Shown: positions 43,446 to 51,147 of the stretch, piece by piece
How the letters are laid out: each line of letters begins with the position of its first letter
Numbering within the stretch: the stretch's first letter is position 1
From: Lentilactobacillus laojiaonis
GTDB taxonomy: Bacteria; Bacillota; Bacilli; Lactobacillales; Lactobacillaceae
DNA length: 64,000 nt
Assembly: GCF_020616595.1 (NCBI RefSeq)
Contig: NZ_CP085278.1
Location: 62,001-126,000 of the forward strand
Direction: 5' to 3'
Program-made: the position numbers and the translations under genes
Notes under the pieces: model-generated
Seen by the model: only the letters and a program-made list of their open reading frames with translations
Told to the model about the DNA's origin: nothing
The model's database searches: none

Positions 43446-44288
43446 ATGAAACATAAATTAATGACCACCTTAGCACTGGGATTATCATTAACCGGTGTGG
43501 GGATATTAACTAATCAAACTAACACAAACGCAGCTACTAAATACGTTTGGACTAAAACTAAAAGTTATCAAGCAACTACGCCTGCATATCATGCTAAAAA
43601 TGCTGGCCAGACGGCTTATTTATGGAACGCTAGTCATACTAAAAAATTACACAATGCTAAGAATTATCCACATACTACCTGGTATGTTCAACGTAGTGTC
43701 GCCATGAAGCATGGTAATAAAACAACAGTTTATTATCAAGTAGTTAGTGGCAATAAAAAAGTAACGGGCTATATCTATCGAGGTTTCTTAACTAAGGGCA
43801 AATATCAAGCTAATCACGAAAACAATTATCAAGAAATCGATCGAGATCGATATATCGATGCTTATGGTGTTGAAACTTATCGTAGTCGAGGAGAATTCAA
43901 GCAGACTCTTTTATCAACTTTTAAAGGTACCGTAGCAGATCCTAAGTTAACTTCGGTTGCTGATAATGCTGTGGATTTAATATTAAATTCAATGACTGGC
44001 AGTGCTTCTCAACGAGATAAAGCTACAAACGACTATTATAATTTAATGGATAAGGTCAAGAAAGACCATCACGGCCAACTAATTCAAATTGAAAACAAAG
44101 GACGCTATACTAGAGATTCCAGACCTTTCAAGGAATATGTAATGAGCCAATTAAAAGCCAAAGGAATTAATCCAAATGATTATCAAGGTTATAAAATTGG
44201 GGTAAGTGCCGTAAGTAAGACTGAAAATGGTAATCTTAACGGAAGTGCCCATGGACTATTTGAAATCTTATTAGTACCTAATGATTAA
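43446..44288 (+). CDS. Secreted protein of unknown function, paralogue A
   Basis: A 280-residue protein with a signal peptide (hydrophobic core to about residue 22, cleavage near TNAAT). A Trp/Tyr/His-rich N-terminal module follows (about 32-122: KYVWTKTKSYQATTPAYHAK ... GYIYRGFLTKGKYQ) resembling SH3b/GW-like surface domains of lactobacilli (DUF5776-like, inference). A separate C-terminal domain (about 135-280) starts with DAYGVETYRSRGEFKQTLLS and ends GYKIGVSAVSKTE ... FEILLVPND. The next gene has the same architecture. AAGGAG precedes the ATG; its own terminator follows. Probably surface-associated; the C-terminal domain is not known to me. Confidence 0.75.
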   Translation: MKHKLMTTLALGLSLTGVGILTNQTNTNAATKYVWTKTKSYQATTPAYHAKNAGQTAYLWNASHTKKLHNAKNYPHTTWYVQRSVAMKHGNKTTVYYQVVSGNKKVTGYIYRGFLTKGKYQANHENNYQEIDRDRYIDAYGVETYRSRGEFKQTLLSTFKGTVADPKLTSVADNAVDLILNSMTGSASQRDKATNDYYNLMDKVKKDHHGQLIQIENKGRYTRDSRPFKEYVMSQLKAKGINPNDYQGYKIGVSAVSKTENGNLNGSAHGLFEILLVPND

Positions 44289-44327
44289 AAAACATCCTAG
44301 CCGAGCTATTCGACTAGGATATTTTTT
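44286..44327 (+). terminator. Intrinsic terminator of paralogue A
   Basis: ATCCTAG and CG pair with CG and CTAGGAT, with flanking A and T tracts. Confidence 0.83.
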
Positions 44328-44422
44328 GAGTTGATTGATAATATAAAAATATTTGCCTATTAGTTAAAGCCTTGCATTATAATGAAACTAGGATTGTTTA
44401 AATAAATTACTAGGAGAAAATT

Positions 44423-45289
44423 ATGAAACATAAACTAATAACTACTCTAGCACTAGGCTTAACCGTAACTGGTGCAGGGATGCTAGCTAACCAAACTAAA
44501 GCTAGTGCATCTACTAAATATGTATGGACAAAGACTAAGAGTTATAAATCAACTACGCCCGCATATCATGCCAAAAAGCAAGGCCAAACGGCTTACTTAT
44601 GGAATTGGAATCACACCAAGAAACTACATAACTCAAAGAACTATCCCCACACTACCTGGCACGTTCAACAAAGTGTTGCCATGAAACACGGTAAAAAAAC
44701 CACCATTTACTATCAAGTAGTTAGTGGCAATAAAAAGGTAACTGGTTATATCTATCGTGGTTATTTAACTAAAGGTAAATATCAAGCTCCAAGCAACAAT
44801 AACAATAACTCAAATAATAACAATTCAAATAATATTAATTCTGACAAATATACTGATGCATATGGAGTAGAAAGTTATAAGAGTCGTGATGAATTAAAGA
44901 AAACTATTCTATCAATCTTTAGTGGTGCAACTGAAGATCCAAAGTTAACCTCAGATGCTGATGAAGCTATTAATTTAGGATTAAGTAGTATTTCAGAAGA
45001 TGGTTATATAAGAGATACTTGGTCAAATAAATACTATGATTTTATTGATAGTTTAGATAAAAAAAATGATGGAAAATTAATTTCTGTTAATACTTTTAAA
45101 GCATTAACAGATGACGTTTCTTATAAAGATTATATACTCGGTAAGTTAAATGTTAAAAAAATTAATCCAGATAACTATAAAGGTTATAAAATTGGTGTAA
45201 GTGCGGTAAGTAAGACTGAAGATGATTATGATAATTACTTTGGTAGTGCTTATGGAAGATTTGAAATTTTATTAGTACCTAATGACTAA
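44423..45289 (+). CDS. Secreted protein of unknown function, paralogue B
   Basis: A 288-residue tandem paralogue of the preceding gene. The signal peptide and N-terminal module are nearly the same (KYVWTKTKSYKSTTPAYHAK). The C-terminal domain keeps the ends DAYGVESYKSRDELKKTILS and GYKIGVSAVSKTE ... FEILLVPND, but its middle is quite different. Between the modules an Asn/Ser-rich linker (about 127-145) replaces the short linker of paralogue A. So the presentation module is under constraint while the C-terminal domain diversifies. GGAGA precedes the ATG. No terminator was seen directly after it. Confidence 0.75.
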   Translation: MKHKLITTLALGLTVTGAGMLANQTKASASTKYVWTKTKSYKSTTPAYHAKKQGQTAYLWNWNHTKKLHNSKNYPHTTWHVQQSVAMKHGKKTTIYYQVVSGNKKVTGYIYRGYLTKGKYQAPSNNNNNSNNNNSNNINSDKYTDAYGVESYKSRDELKKTILSIFSGATEDPKLTSDADEAINLGLSSISEDGYIRDTWSNKYYDFIDSLDKKNDGKLISVNTFKALTDDVSYKDYILGKLNVKKINPDNYKGYKIGVSAVSKTEDDYDNYFGSAYGRFEILLVPND

Positions 45290-45402
45290 CCATATAGATA
45301 TGAAGTTGGGAAAAATGTGGGAAATGTAAACGATATTTTAAATTATACTAATAATTGTAATCGGCGCTGGTTATAAATATTAAATTTTAGGAGATTATAG
45401 TT

Positions 45403-45636
45403 ATGGCAATTGATGTTTCTAATACTCCCGATGGTTATACTATTAATGTTTCAGGTAGTTTTACTTTTAATACTACTTGTGGAGTATGAGCTGAACCTGA
45501 TATGAGTGCCACAGCATTAGCTGCATATCATGCTGGCGACACGGTTTATTATACAAGTAAATTAAAGTCAGGTAACCATTTCTGGTTATCCTACACTAGT
45601 TATTCCGGAGATATTCGTTACGTTCTTAATAGTTAA
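45403..45636 (+). pseudogene. Free-standing SH3_5 wall-binding domain gene with in-frame TGA
   Basis: An ATG at 45403 with AGGAGA upstream opens a 77-codon frame interrupted only by TGA at 45487 (codon 29). Before it: MAIDVSNTPDGYTINVSGSF then TFNTTCGV. After it: AEPDMSATALAAYHAGDTVY, a middle, and SYSGDIRYVLNS before the stop at 45634. The pattern SFT-N ... AY-AG-TVYY ... FWLSY-SYSGD-RYV is that of the SH3_5 domain of lysostaphin-like and phage endolysin wall-binding domains. Trp at the TGA would fit. No signal peptide and no catalytic domain are present. It is either a fresh nonsense mutation (TGG to TGA) or a readthrough product. Confidence 0.7.
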
Positions 45637-45668
45637 CCTAATAAAATTAAAATGCCATAATTAATCTC

Positions 45669-45707
45669 AAAAGCCGTCATTCATTGAATTGAATGACGGC
45701 TTTTTTT
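45669..45707. terminator. Bidirectional terminator (SH3_5 gene / GcvH-like gene)
   Basis: AAAAGCCGTCATTC pairs with GAATGACGGCTTTT around an eight-base loop with A and T tracts on both sides. Confidence 0.9.
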
Positions 45708-46092
45708 AACCCTTATTAGGTGCAACTTCTAGTAACCAATTTTCATGAGGATCGCCATAATTTAGACGACTTAGGTTGTCGTTTAAGTAAGGATTTTTGG
45801 ATAAAATAATTCCACTAATTGGAGAGGTGAGAATAGTTGAGCTATTTTCGCCAGTTACTTCAATAAAAGATTCATCTTGGTTAATTTCTTTATCAGTTAT
45901 TAAAAAATGTACATATTCAATTTTGCCAGTTTTGGAAAGTACTCCAGGATCTAAACCCAGAAGATAGTTTTCGTTATCCTCTAAATGATACCAGATCCCA
46001 TTTTTGATATTTTCCTTAGGAAGTGGTGAACTCATTTGGTTAGTTGAGAAAAAATTTTTAATGCGATTAATCCATGCAAATTTACTCATCAT
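45706..46092 (-). CDS. GcvH-like protein lacking the lipoyl lysine
   Basis: The 128-residue product matches the H protein of the glycine cleavage system in length and in the sequence GIWYHLEDNENYLLGLDPGV, the beta-hammerhead, and the tail NPYLNDNLSRLNYGDPHENW. In true H proteins the lipoylated lysine lies eleven residues before the final G of the P-V-S-G turn. Here that turn is PISG (residues 91-94) and the aligned position is Asn83 (V-T-G-E-N-S-S-T). No lysine is nearby. It is divergent from a lipoate-ligase homologue. GAGGTGA precedes the start (ATG-ATG at 46092/46089). It cannot be a normal lipoate carrier; its role is unknown. Confidence 0.72.
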   Translation of the reverse strand: MMSKFAWINRIKNFFSTNQMSSPLPKENIKNGIWYHLEDNENYLLGLDPGVLSKTGKIEYVHFLITDKEINQDESFIEVTGENSSTILTSPISGIILSKNPYLNDNLSRLNYGDPHENWLLEVAPNKG

Positions 46093-46180
46093 AAGTCACC
46101 TCAATACTATTTTCTTCAATTATAACCTATAATTAAAGTCGCATTAAGAATATGCAATTAGATATTAAGGGGGAAGTGTA

Positions 46181-47161
46181 ATGTATTTAATAGTTAATTC
46201 CAAAGAAACTAAATTTGCGAATATGGCAGTTGTTAACCAAGCCATCGAAAATTACTTTGTCAATGACCTACAAAAAGATGGTCACGGTGTGATGATTTAC
46301 GCAAGTAATCCTGCCGTAATTATTGGCCGTGATGATAACATTTGGGAGACTTTAAATGTGCCCCTCATGAATCAATATCATTTAGAGTTAGTAAGAAAAC
46401 CAATTAATAGTAACATTCAATATAACGATAGTGGGACCTTAAAAATTAATGAAATCATTGGTAAAGATGATGGTAATTTTGAAAATTATGATTACTTTGC
46501 TAAACCGATCTTAAAAGCCCTAGAAAATTTGGGGGTTACTGCCAAATTAAAAGATCGAACTAATCAATTACAAGTTAACGATAAAACATTTGGACGCATT
46601 CAAATGCAGAAAAATGCTCGAGGATACACGGTAGATGTTGAGATTTTATTTAAAGTTAATCAAGATATCGCTAAAAAAGTCATTTTAGAACCTTCATTTG
46701 ATGAACTAATTAATTTAGCAAGTGAATTACCATCTAAAGTTAGTCTAGATGATTTAAGAGCGGCGATTATTAAAGTGATGTTTAACGTCGATGATATCGA
46801 TGATGCTCAAGACTATCAAATCTCAACCACTGATTGGGAGCAAATTGAACACAGTTTGGCCGATGAATTTGGTTTAGATTCATGGAATTATGGTCATAAT
46901 GCTGGTTACGGTCAATATGCTGACGAAGCTTTTTCAGCTGGTAAGTTAGGGATTAATTTTACCGTAGTAGGCAATCAATTTACGGCTTTCAAATTTGTAC
47001 CGTTCTTCAAGATTGAAGGGGACTTATCCGCAATTGAAACAGCTTTAGTTGGTAGTGATACTAGCGATGACGCCATTGAAAAAGCTGTCGATCAGGGACA
47101 TCTAAAAACTTTAGAAAAACAAAAAATGCTCAATTTTATAACGCATAAAGTAGTTAAATAA
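46181..47161 (+). CDS. Lipoate-protein ligase A homologue with degenerate lipoate-binding loop
   Basis: A 326-residue protein with the LplA plan. The N-terminal strand-helix MYLIVNSKETKFANMAVVNQ and NPAVIIGRDDNIWETLN (residues 44-60) align well with LplA. The C-terminal accessory domain (about 240-326) is present. The signature RRLSGGGAVYHDxGNLN, which holds lipoyl-AMP, is replaced by VRKPINSNIQYND (residues 71-83), and K-I-S-G-N-A around the catalytic lysine by K-T-F-G-R-I (Lys135 kept). It should bind lipoate poorly if at all. GGGGGA precedes the ATG. Divergent from the GcvH-like gene, which is altered in the matching place. Confidence 0.78.
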   Translation: MYLIVNSKETKFANMAVVNQAIENYFVNDLQKDGHGVMIYASNPAVIIGRDDNIWETLNVPLMNQYHLELVRKPINSNIQYNDSGTLKINEIIGKDDGNFENYDYFAKPILKALENLGVTAKLKDRTNQLQVNDKTFGRIQMQKNARGYTVDVEILFKVNQDIAKKVILEPSFDELINLASELPSKVSLDDLRAAIIKVMFNVDDIDDAQDYQISTTDWEQIEHSLADEFGLDSWNYGHNAGYGQYADEAFSAGKLGINFTVVGNQFTAFKFVPFFKIEGDLSAIETALVGSDTSDDAIEKAVDQGHLKTLEKQKMLNFITHKVVK

Positions 47162-47192
47162 AAAAGCTGATGAATTTCATCAGCTTTTTTTA
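47161..47192. terminator. Bidirectional terminator (LplA-like / azoreductase)
   Basis: AAAAAGCTGATGA pairs with TCATCAGCTTTTT around a short loop. Confidence 0.87.
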
Positions 47193-47193
47193 T

Positions 47194-47832
47194 TTAGAAT
47201 TGTTGGCCGAGTTCTTCGGATTGACGATAGGCAGCTTGTTTAGCTTGTAAATCTGCTTGTGGATTTTGACCATTAAGACCTTCACAGTAGATACCTTGAA
47301 CGTCGGTAACCCCAATTTGTCTAAGAATCATTCTAAGATAGTGGTCACCCATATCTAGTTTTAGCATATCGGGATTATCACTTGAATGATATTTACCGGA
47401 TGAAGATTGAATATGAAGGGCAATTTTATCTTTAAGGAAACCACCTTTTTGGTAATCCCAAGTTTTCGTTGCTTGGCAGACGATATCTAAATAATCCTTT
47501 AATTTAGATGGTAAAAATAAATTGTACATTGGATTAATAAATACGTATTTGTCAGCTTTAATGAATTCTTCTTGTAGTAGTTGTTGGCGACTAATTAAGA
47601 TATGTTCATCTGGAGTTAATTCATCATACTTGGTGCCGTCGGTTAATTTTTTCCAGACGTTTAAATTAGAACTGTCGATGGCGATATTTCCCTCAGCATA
47701 TAAGTCATGAACTAATACATCGTCTTGTGGATTTGATTCTTTATAACTTTCGATAAATCGATCACCCATAGTTAATGAAGTAGAAATCACATCGCTAGCA
47801 GGGTGAGCTTTGATTACTAATAAAGTAGCCAT
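47194..47832 (-). CDS. azoR: FMN-dependent NADH-azoreductase / quinone reductase
   Basis: A 212-residue flavodoxin-fold enzyme that uses NADH to reduce quinones or azo compounds through bound FMN. It shows the N-terminal phosphate loop TLLVIKAHPASDVISTSLTM, the block YVFINPMYNLFLPSKLKDYLD that contacts the flavin, and SSSGKYHSSDNPD, as in AzoR. GGGGGA precedes the ATG at 47832. It is one of four flavin or NAD(P)H-dependent reductases within about 30 kb (also 22209, 47908 and 52415), suggesting investment in redox balance or quinone detoxification in a non-respiring organism (inference). Confidence 0.9.
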   Translation of the reverse strand: MATLLVIKAHPASDVISTSLTMGDRFIESYKESNPQDDVLVHDLYAEGNIAIDSSNLNVWKKLTDGTKYDELTPDEHILISRQQLLQEEFIKADKYVFINPMYNLFLPSKLKDYLDIVCQATKTWDYQKGGFLKDKIALHIQSSSGKYHSSDNPDMLKLDMGDHYLRMILRQIGVTDVQGIYCEGLNGQNPQADLQAKQAAYRQSEELGQQF

Positions 47833-47884
47833 AATAAATCCCCCTAAATTATTATTTATAAACTAATTATACTATTTAAAATAA

Positions 47885-47909
47885 AAAAGACCGCCGAAGG
47901 CAATCTTTT
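47885..47909 (-). terminator. Weak terminator of the FMN reductase gene
   Basis: AAAAGA and GCC pair with GGC and TCTTTT; the stem is short, but a T-rich tract follows on the minus strand. Confidence 0.5.
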
Positions 47910-48462
47910 ATTTCACGTTTTTCTTAACTAAGTCCACAAAGGCGTTTACTAAACTTTGGAAATAATCTAGTTCGCGTTGGTCGGTAATTGAACCATCTTC
48001 GTTAATAAAGCTAGTAACTTTACCTAAGTAGGCTTCGGGTTGTTGAACTGTTGGCATGTTTAAAAATACTAACGATTGTCTTAAGGCAAAGTTAGCGGCC
48101 ATTCCGCCCATACCACCGGGTGATTCACTGATAATTAAAGCCGGTTTTTTATCCCAAATACTAGATCCCATTGGACGAGAACCGACATCTAAGGCGTTCT
48201 TTAGACCACCAGGAATGGAACGATTATATTCTGGAGTTACAAAAATGACGGCATCCATCTTACTCATATCTTGACGGAATCTCTTCCATGATTCAGGTAC
48301 TGTCTCTTCTTGATCAAGATCTTGGTTATATAGATCCATATTAATATTAATAAATTTAACTATGTAATCTTCAGGTAGTAACGAAGCAACGGATTTAGCA
48401 ATTGCTTTTGAAAAAGCCCCTTGTCGTAAGCTACCCGCAATTACGGCTACATTAACTGACAT
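47908..48462 (-). CDS. NADPH-dependent FMN reductase (flavodoxin-fold)
   Basis: A 184-residue member of the NADPH-dependent FMN reductase family. Seen are the phosphate-binding loop GSLRQGAFSKAIAK (residue 10), the flavin-ring block FVTPEYNRSIPGGLKNALD, and the later glycine-rich SPGGMGGMAAN. It supplies reduced flavin or reduces quinones and chromate-type substrates in the cytosol. GGGGG precedes the ATG at 48462. It lies just upstream of the azoreductase gene on the same strand with a weak terminator between, so partial co-transcription is possible. Confidence 0.9.
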   Translation of the reverse strand: MSVNVAVIAGSLRQGAFSKAIAKSVASLLPEDYIVKFININMDLYNQDLDQEETVPESWKRFRQDMSKMDAVIFVTPEYNRSIPGGLKNALDVGSRPMGSSIWDKKPALIISESPGGMGGMAANFALRQSLVFLNMPTVQQPEAYLGKVTSFINEDGSITDQRELDYFQSLVNAFVDLVKKNVK

Positions 48463-48533
48463 TAGTTAACCCCCTTTATAAAGCTATATTTATTATGAGT
48501 TAACTATCAATTAATTGCAATTTATTTGCACAA

Positions 48534-48562
48534 AAAAAGACTGGTGAATAATCACCAGTCTT
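48534..48562 (-). terminator. Intrinsic terminator of the cold-shock gene
   Basis: AAGACTGGTGA pairs with TCACCAGTCTT around a four-base loop; seven T residues follow on the minus strand. Confidence 0.85.
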
Positions 48563-48572
48563 AGAAGTTGAA

Positions 48573-48776
48573 TTAACCTTCAACAACGTTAACGTTTGCA
48601 GCTTGTGGTCCACGATCACTATCTTCAACGTCAAGAGTAACTTTTTGGCCTTCGTCTAATGACTTGAAACCATCTTTGTTGATTGCTGAGAAGTGAACAA
48701 ATACGTCACCGTCGTCAGTAGTAATGAATCCGTAACCTTTATCAGCGTTAAACCATTTAACAGTACCTTGTTTCAT
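48573..48776 (-). CDS. cspA: Cold-shock protein, CspA family
   Basis: The 67-residue product is a complete cold-shock domain: [18 protein letters not shown] with RNP1 (KGYGFI) and RNP2 (VFVHFSAI). It is a five-stranded RNA chaperone that melts mRNA secondary structure. AAGGAGG precedes the ATG. The transcript probably starts near 48905, giving a leader of about 128 bases, long as in regulated csp genes. A small hairpin (GCGC-ATGA-GCGC) lies directly upstream of the ribosome binding site. Codon use is optimised. Confidence 0.97.
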   Translation of the reverse strand: MKQGTVKWFNADKGYGFITTDDGDVFVHFSAINKDGFKSLDEGQKVTLDVEDSDRGPQAANVNVVEG

Positions 48777-48911
48777 AATAATGAAACCTCCTTGCGCTCA
48801 TGCGCTTAAAAAATTTGCAATGTATCTAGTCGGAACGCAATTAAGGAAGTTGTTAATTCAAAAAATAAAACAAGTTACCTTAACAATCGAAACCTAAAAC
48901 ACATTAACCAT

Positions 48912-48940
48912 AATATAACAATAACTCCGGACCATGTCAA
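48912..48940 (-). promoter_or_regulatory. Promoter of the cold-shock gene
   Basis: A perfect -35 TTGACA (48935-48940) and TATATT (48912-48917) with a 17-bp spacer on the minus strand, the best promoter match in the window. Confidence 0.7.
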
Positions 48941-49005
48941 ATGATTTGCTAAATAAATAATTTTATTTATTTTTTATTTAGCAATTAAAAATTTTAGTTG
49001 TTGAT

Positions 49006-51021
49006 TTAAGCCGGTTTAATCTCGATTTGATTATCTTTAAGTCCAATTTTAAATTCTTTCACATCAGAATTTTCCAAGTAGGCGTTAGTTAATGGATCTG
49101 TAATTTCCTTAGTGATTACTCGGCGCATTGGACGGGCTCCGAGCTCTTCATCGTAACCGTCATGTACTAATTTGTTTTTAGCATCATTAGTTACAGTAAA
49201 GGAAATTCCACGCGATTTATTAACTAATTTATTTAAGTTATTAAGGAAAATATTTAAGACTTTTAAGATATTATCTTTGCTTAAAGGTTGGAATTGAACA
49301 ATGTCGTCAATTCGGTTTAAGAATTCAATCTTAAAGTAGGGTTTTAGGCGATCGATAACGTTAGGTTGTTCCTTAATATTTTCTTGGCCGGCATTACTAG
49401 TCATGATGATTACTGTGTTACTAAAATCGACTAATTTACCATGAGCATCGGATAAACGACCATCATCTAAAATTTGAAGCAAGAGGTTTAAAACGTCGGG
49501 ATGGGCTTTTTCAATTTCATCCAATAAAATTAAACTGTAAGGGTGGCGACGAACTTGTTCGGTTAAACGGCCACCTTCTTCATAGCCAACGTATCCGGGA
49601 GCTGATCCAATTAGCTTGCTGGCACTAATTTTATCCATGTACTCAGACATATCGTAACGAATCATGGCTTTATCGGAACCAAAGAGTTCTTTAGCTAAAG
49701 CCTTGGCTGTTTGAGTTTTACCAACTCCGGTAGGGCCAACAAATAAGAAACTACCAATTGGACGATTGCCATCGGTAAATCCAACTCGGCTACGTTTAAT
49801 GGCTGCTGAAATGGAATTAATGGCTTTATCTTGACCGATGACAACTTGCTTCATATCTTTAGATAGGTTCTTAAGTTGAGTAAGTTCATCGTTATCAATG
49901 TTAGAAACCGGTACGCCGGTAATTTTTTCTACAACCATTTGAATGCTAGTAGAAGTGACTTCAGGAACTTTAACTTGGGCTCCGTTATCAATATTTTTAA
50001 TTTGTTGAGCAATTTTATCGATCCGATCGCGAAGTTTAGCGGCTTTTTCATAGTCTTCATTTTGGGAAGCTAGATTTTTTTGTTGCTCTAAGCGAGCGCC
50101 TTCTTGTTCGAGGGCGGCTCGATCCTTGGTAGCTGAAGAGTTCATAGCAATTTTGGCTCCCGCTTGGTCGATTAAATCGATAGCTTTATCGGGATTTTTA
50201 CGATCCTGGATGTAACGATTACCTAGAGTAACGGCTGCTTGAAGGGCATCTTTAGTATAGTGAACGTGATGATATTGTTCATATTTAGGAGCTAAACCTT
50301 CAATGATCTGTAACGTGTCAGCCTCACTAGGTTCATCAACCGTAATTGGTTGGAATCTTCTAGCAAGTGCTTGGTCTTTTTCAATGTCACGGAATTCGGC
50401 ATTTGTAGTGGCGCCAATTAATTGAAAATCGCCACGAGCTAATTTAGGCTTTAAAATATTACCGGCATCCATTTTATCGCCTTCACCAGTTGATCCGGCA
50501 CCAACAATTTGGTGAATTTCATCAATGAATAAAATAATATTTTTATCTTTAGATACTTCATCAATTAATTGCTGCATTCGTTCTTCGAATTGGCCACGGA
50601 CTCCAGTACCTTGTACTAAGGAAACTACGTCAATGGAAATTAAGCGTTTATTTTGCAAACGGTCGGATACATCTCCGTCAGCAATTTTTTGGGCTAAACC
50701 TTCGACAACGGCAGTTTTACCAACACCGGCTTCACCAATTAACACGGGGTTATTTTTAGTTCGACGGCTTAAAACCTCTTCCATTTGTTCAATTTCACTG
50801 TCTCGGCCAATCACGGGATCTAAATCACCGTTTTTAGCGAGTTTAGTCATATCAAGTCCATATTCTTCTAATAAAGTTTTCTTACCAGAGTGTTGTGATG
50901 GTTGAGGTTGTTGTGGCATTTGGCGGCGATAACTTTGATCATCCGCTTCAAATGCACGCTTAAAGAATGGATCACTAAATAAATCATCAAAACTAGAATA
51001 TTCAAATGGATCATTTGCCAT
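49006..51021 (-). CDS. clpE: ClpE-type AAA+ ATPase without N-terminal zinc finger
   Basis: A 671-residue HSP100 chaperone with two AAA+ modules. Module 1 has Walker A GEAGVGKT and Walker B ILFIDEIH; a UVR-type middle region (EDYEKAAKLRDRID, about 335-350) follows; module 2 has GPTGVGKT and LILLDEIEKAHPD. The core DVVSLVQGTGVRGQFEERMQ is that of ClpE, not ClpL or ClpC. ClpE normally begins with a Cys4 zinc finger; here the N-terminus is MANDPFEYSSFDDLFSDPFF and a Gln/Pro stretch, with no cysteines. ATG at 51021 follows AAGGGGGA; an upstream reading to 51048 is rejected. Partner ClpP is not in the window. Confidence 0.88.
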   Translation of the reverse strand: MANDPFEYSSFDDLFSDPFFKRAFEADDQSYRRQMPQQPQPSQHSGKKTLLEEYGLDMTKLAKNGDLDPVIGRDSEIEQMEEVLSRRTKNNPVLIGEAGVGKTAVVEGLAQKIADGDVSDRLQNKRLISIDVVSLVQGTGVRGQFEERMQQLIDEVSKDKNIILFIDEIHQIVGAGSTGEGDKMDAGNILKPKLARGDFQLIGATTNAEFRDIEKDQALARRFQPITVDEPSEADTLQIIEGLAPKYEQYHHVHYTKDALQAAVTLGNRYIQDRKNPDKAIDLIDQAGAKIAMNSSATKDRAALEQEGARLEQQKNLASQNEDYEKAAKLRDRIDKIAQQIKNIDNGAQVKVPEVTSTSIQMVVEKITGVPVSNIDNDELTQLKNLSKDMKQVVIGQDKAINSISAAIKRSRVGFTDGNRPIGSFLFVGPTGVGKTQTAKALAKELFGSDKAMIRYDMSEYMDKISASKLIGSAPGYVGYEEGGRLTEQVRRHPYSLILLDEIEKAHPDVLNLLLQILDDGRLSDAHGKLVDFSNTVIIMTSNAGQENIKEQPNVIDRLKPYFKIEFLNRIDDIVQFQPLSKDNILKVLNIFLNNLNKLVNKSRGISFTVTNDAKNKLVHDGYDEELGARPMRRVITKEITDPLTNAYLENSDVKEFKIGLKDNQIEIKPA

Positions 51022-51117
51022 AATTATTTCCCCCTTACAGATAATCATTACCTAATATATCGTTATCGTATCACCTGATAGGGAGTTAATAAAATAATTT
51101 GCTTTGTTTGGCAAAAT

Positions 51118-51147
51118 AAAAAAGGTAATCAATTGATTACCTTTTTA
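51118..51147 (-). terminator. Intrinsic terminator of the YczE-like gene
   Basis: AAAAGGTAATCAA pairs with TTGATTACCTTTT; it separates this gene from clpE. Confidence 0.85.

Noticed and set aside
45487-45489. TGA read as tryptophan (alternative genetic code)
   Set aside because: All other genes use TGG for Trp, so a code change is excluded; only mutation or readthrough remains.
48946-48984. Inverted repeat TTGCTAAATA / TATTTAGCAA after clpE as terminator
   Set aside because: On the clpE strand no T run follows the stem, and it lies next to the cold-shock promoter; its role stays unclear.
51060-51120. CtsR operator upstream of clpE
   Set aside because: TTTGCTTTGTTTGGC only loosely resembles the TTTGACC direct repeat; neither heptad matches fully.
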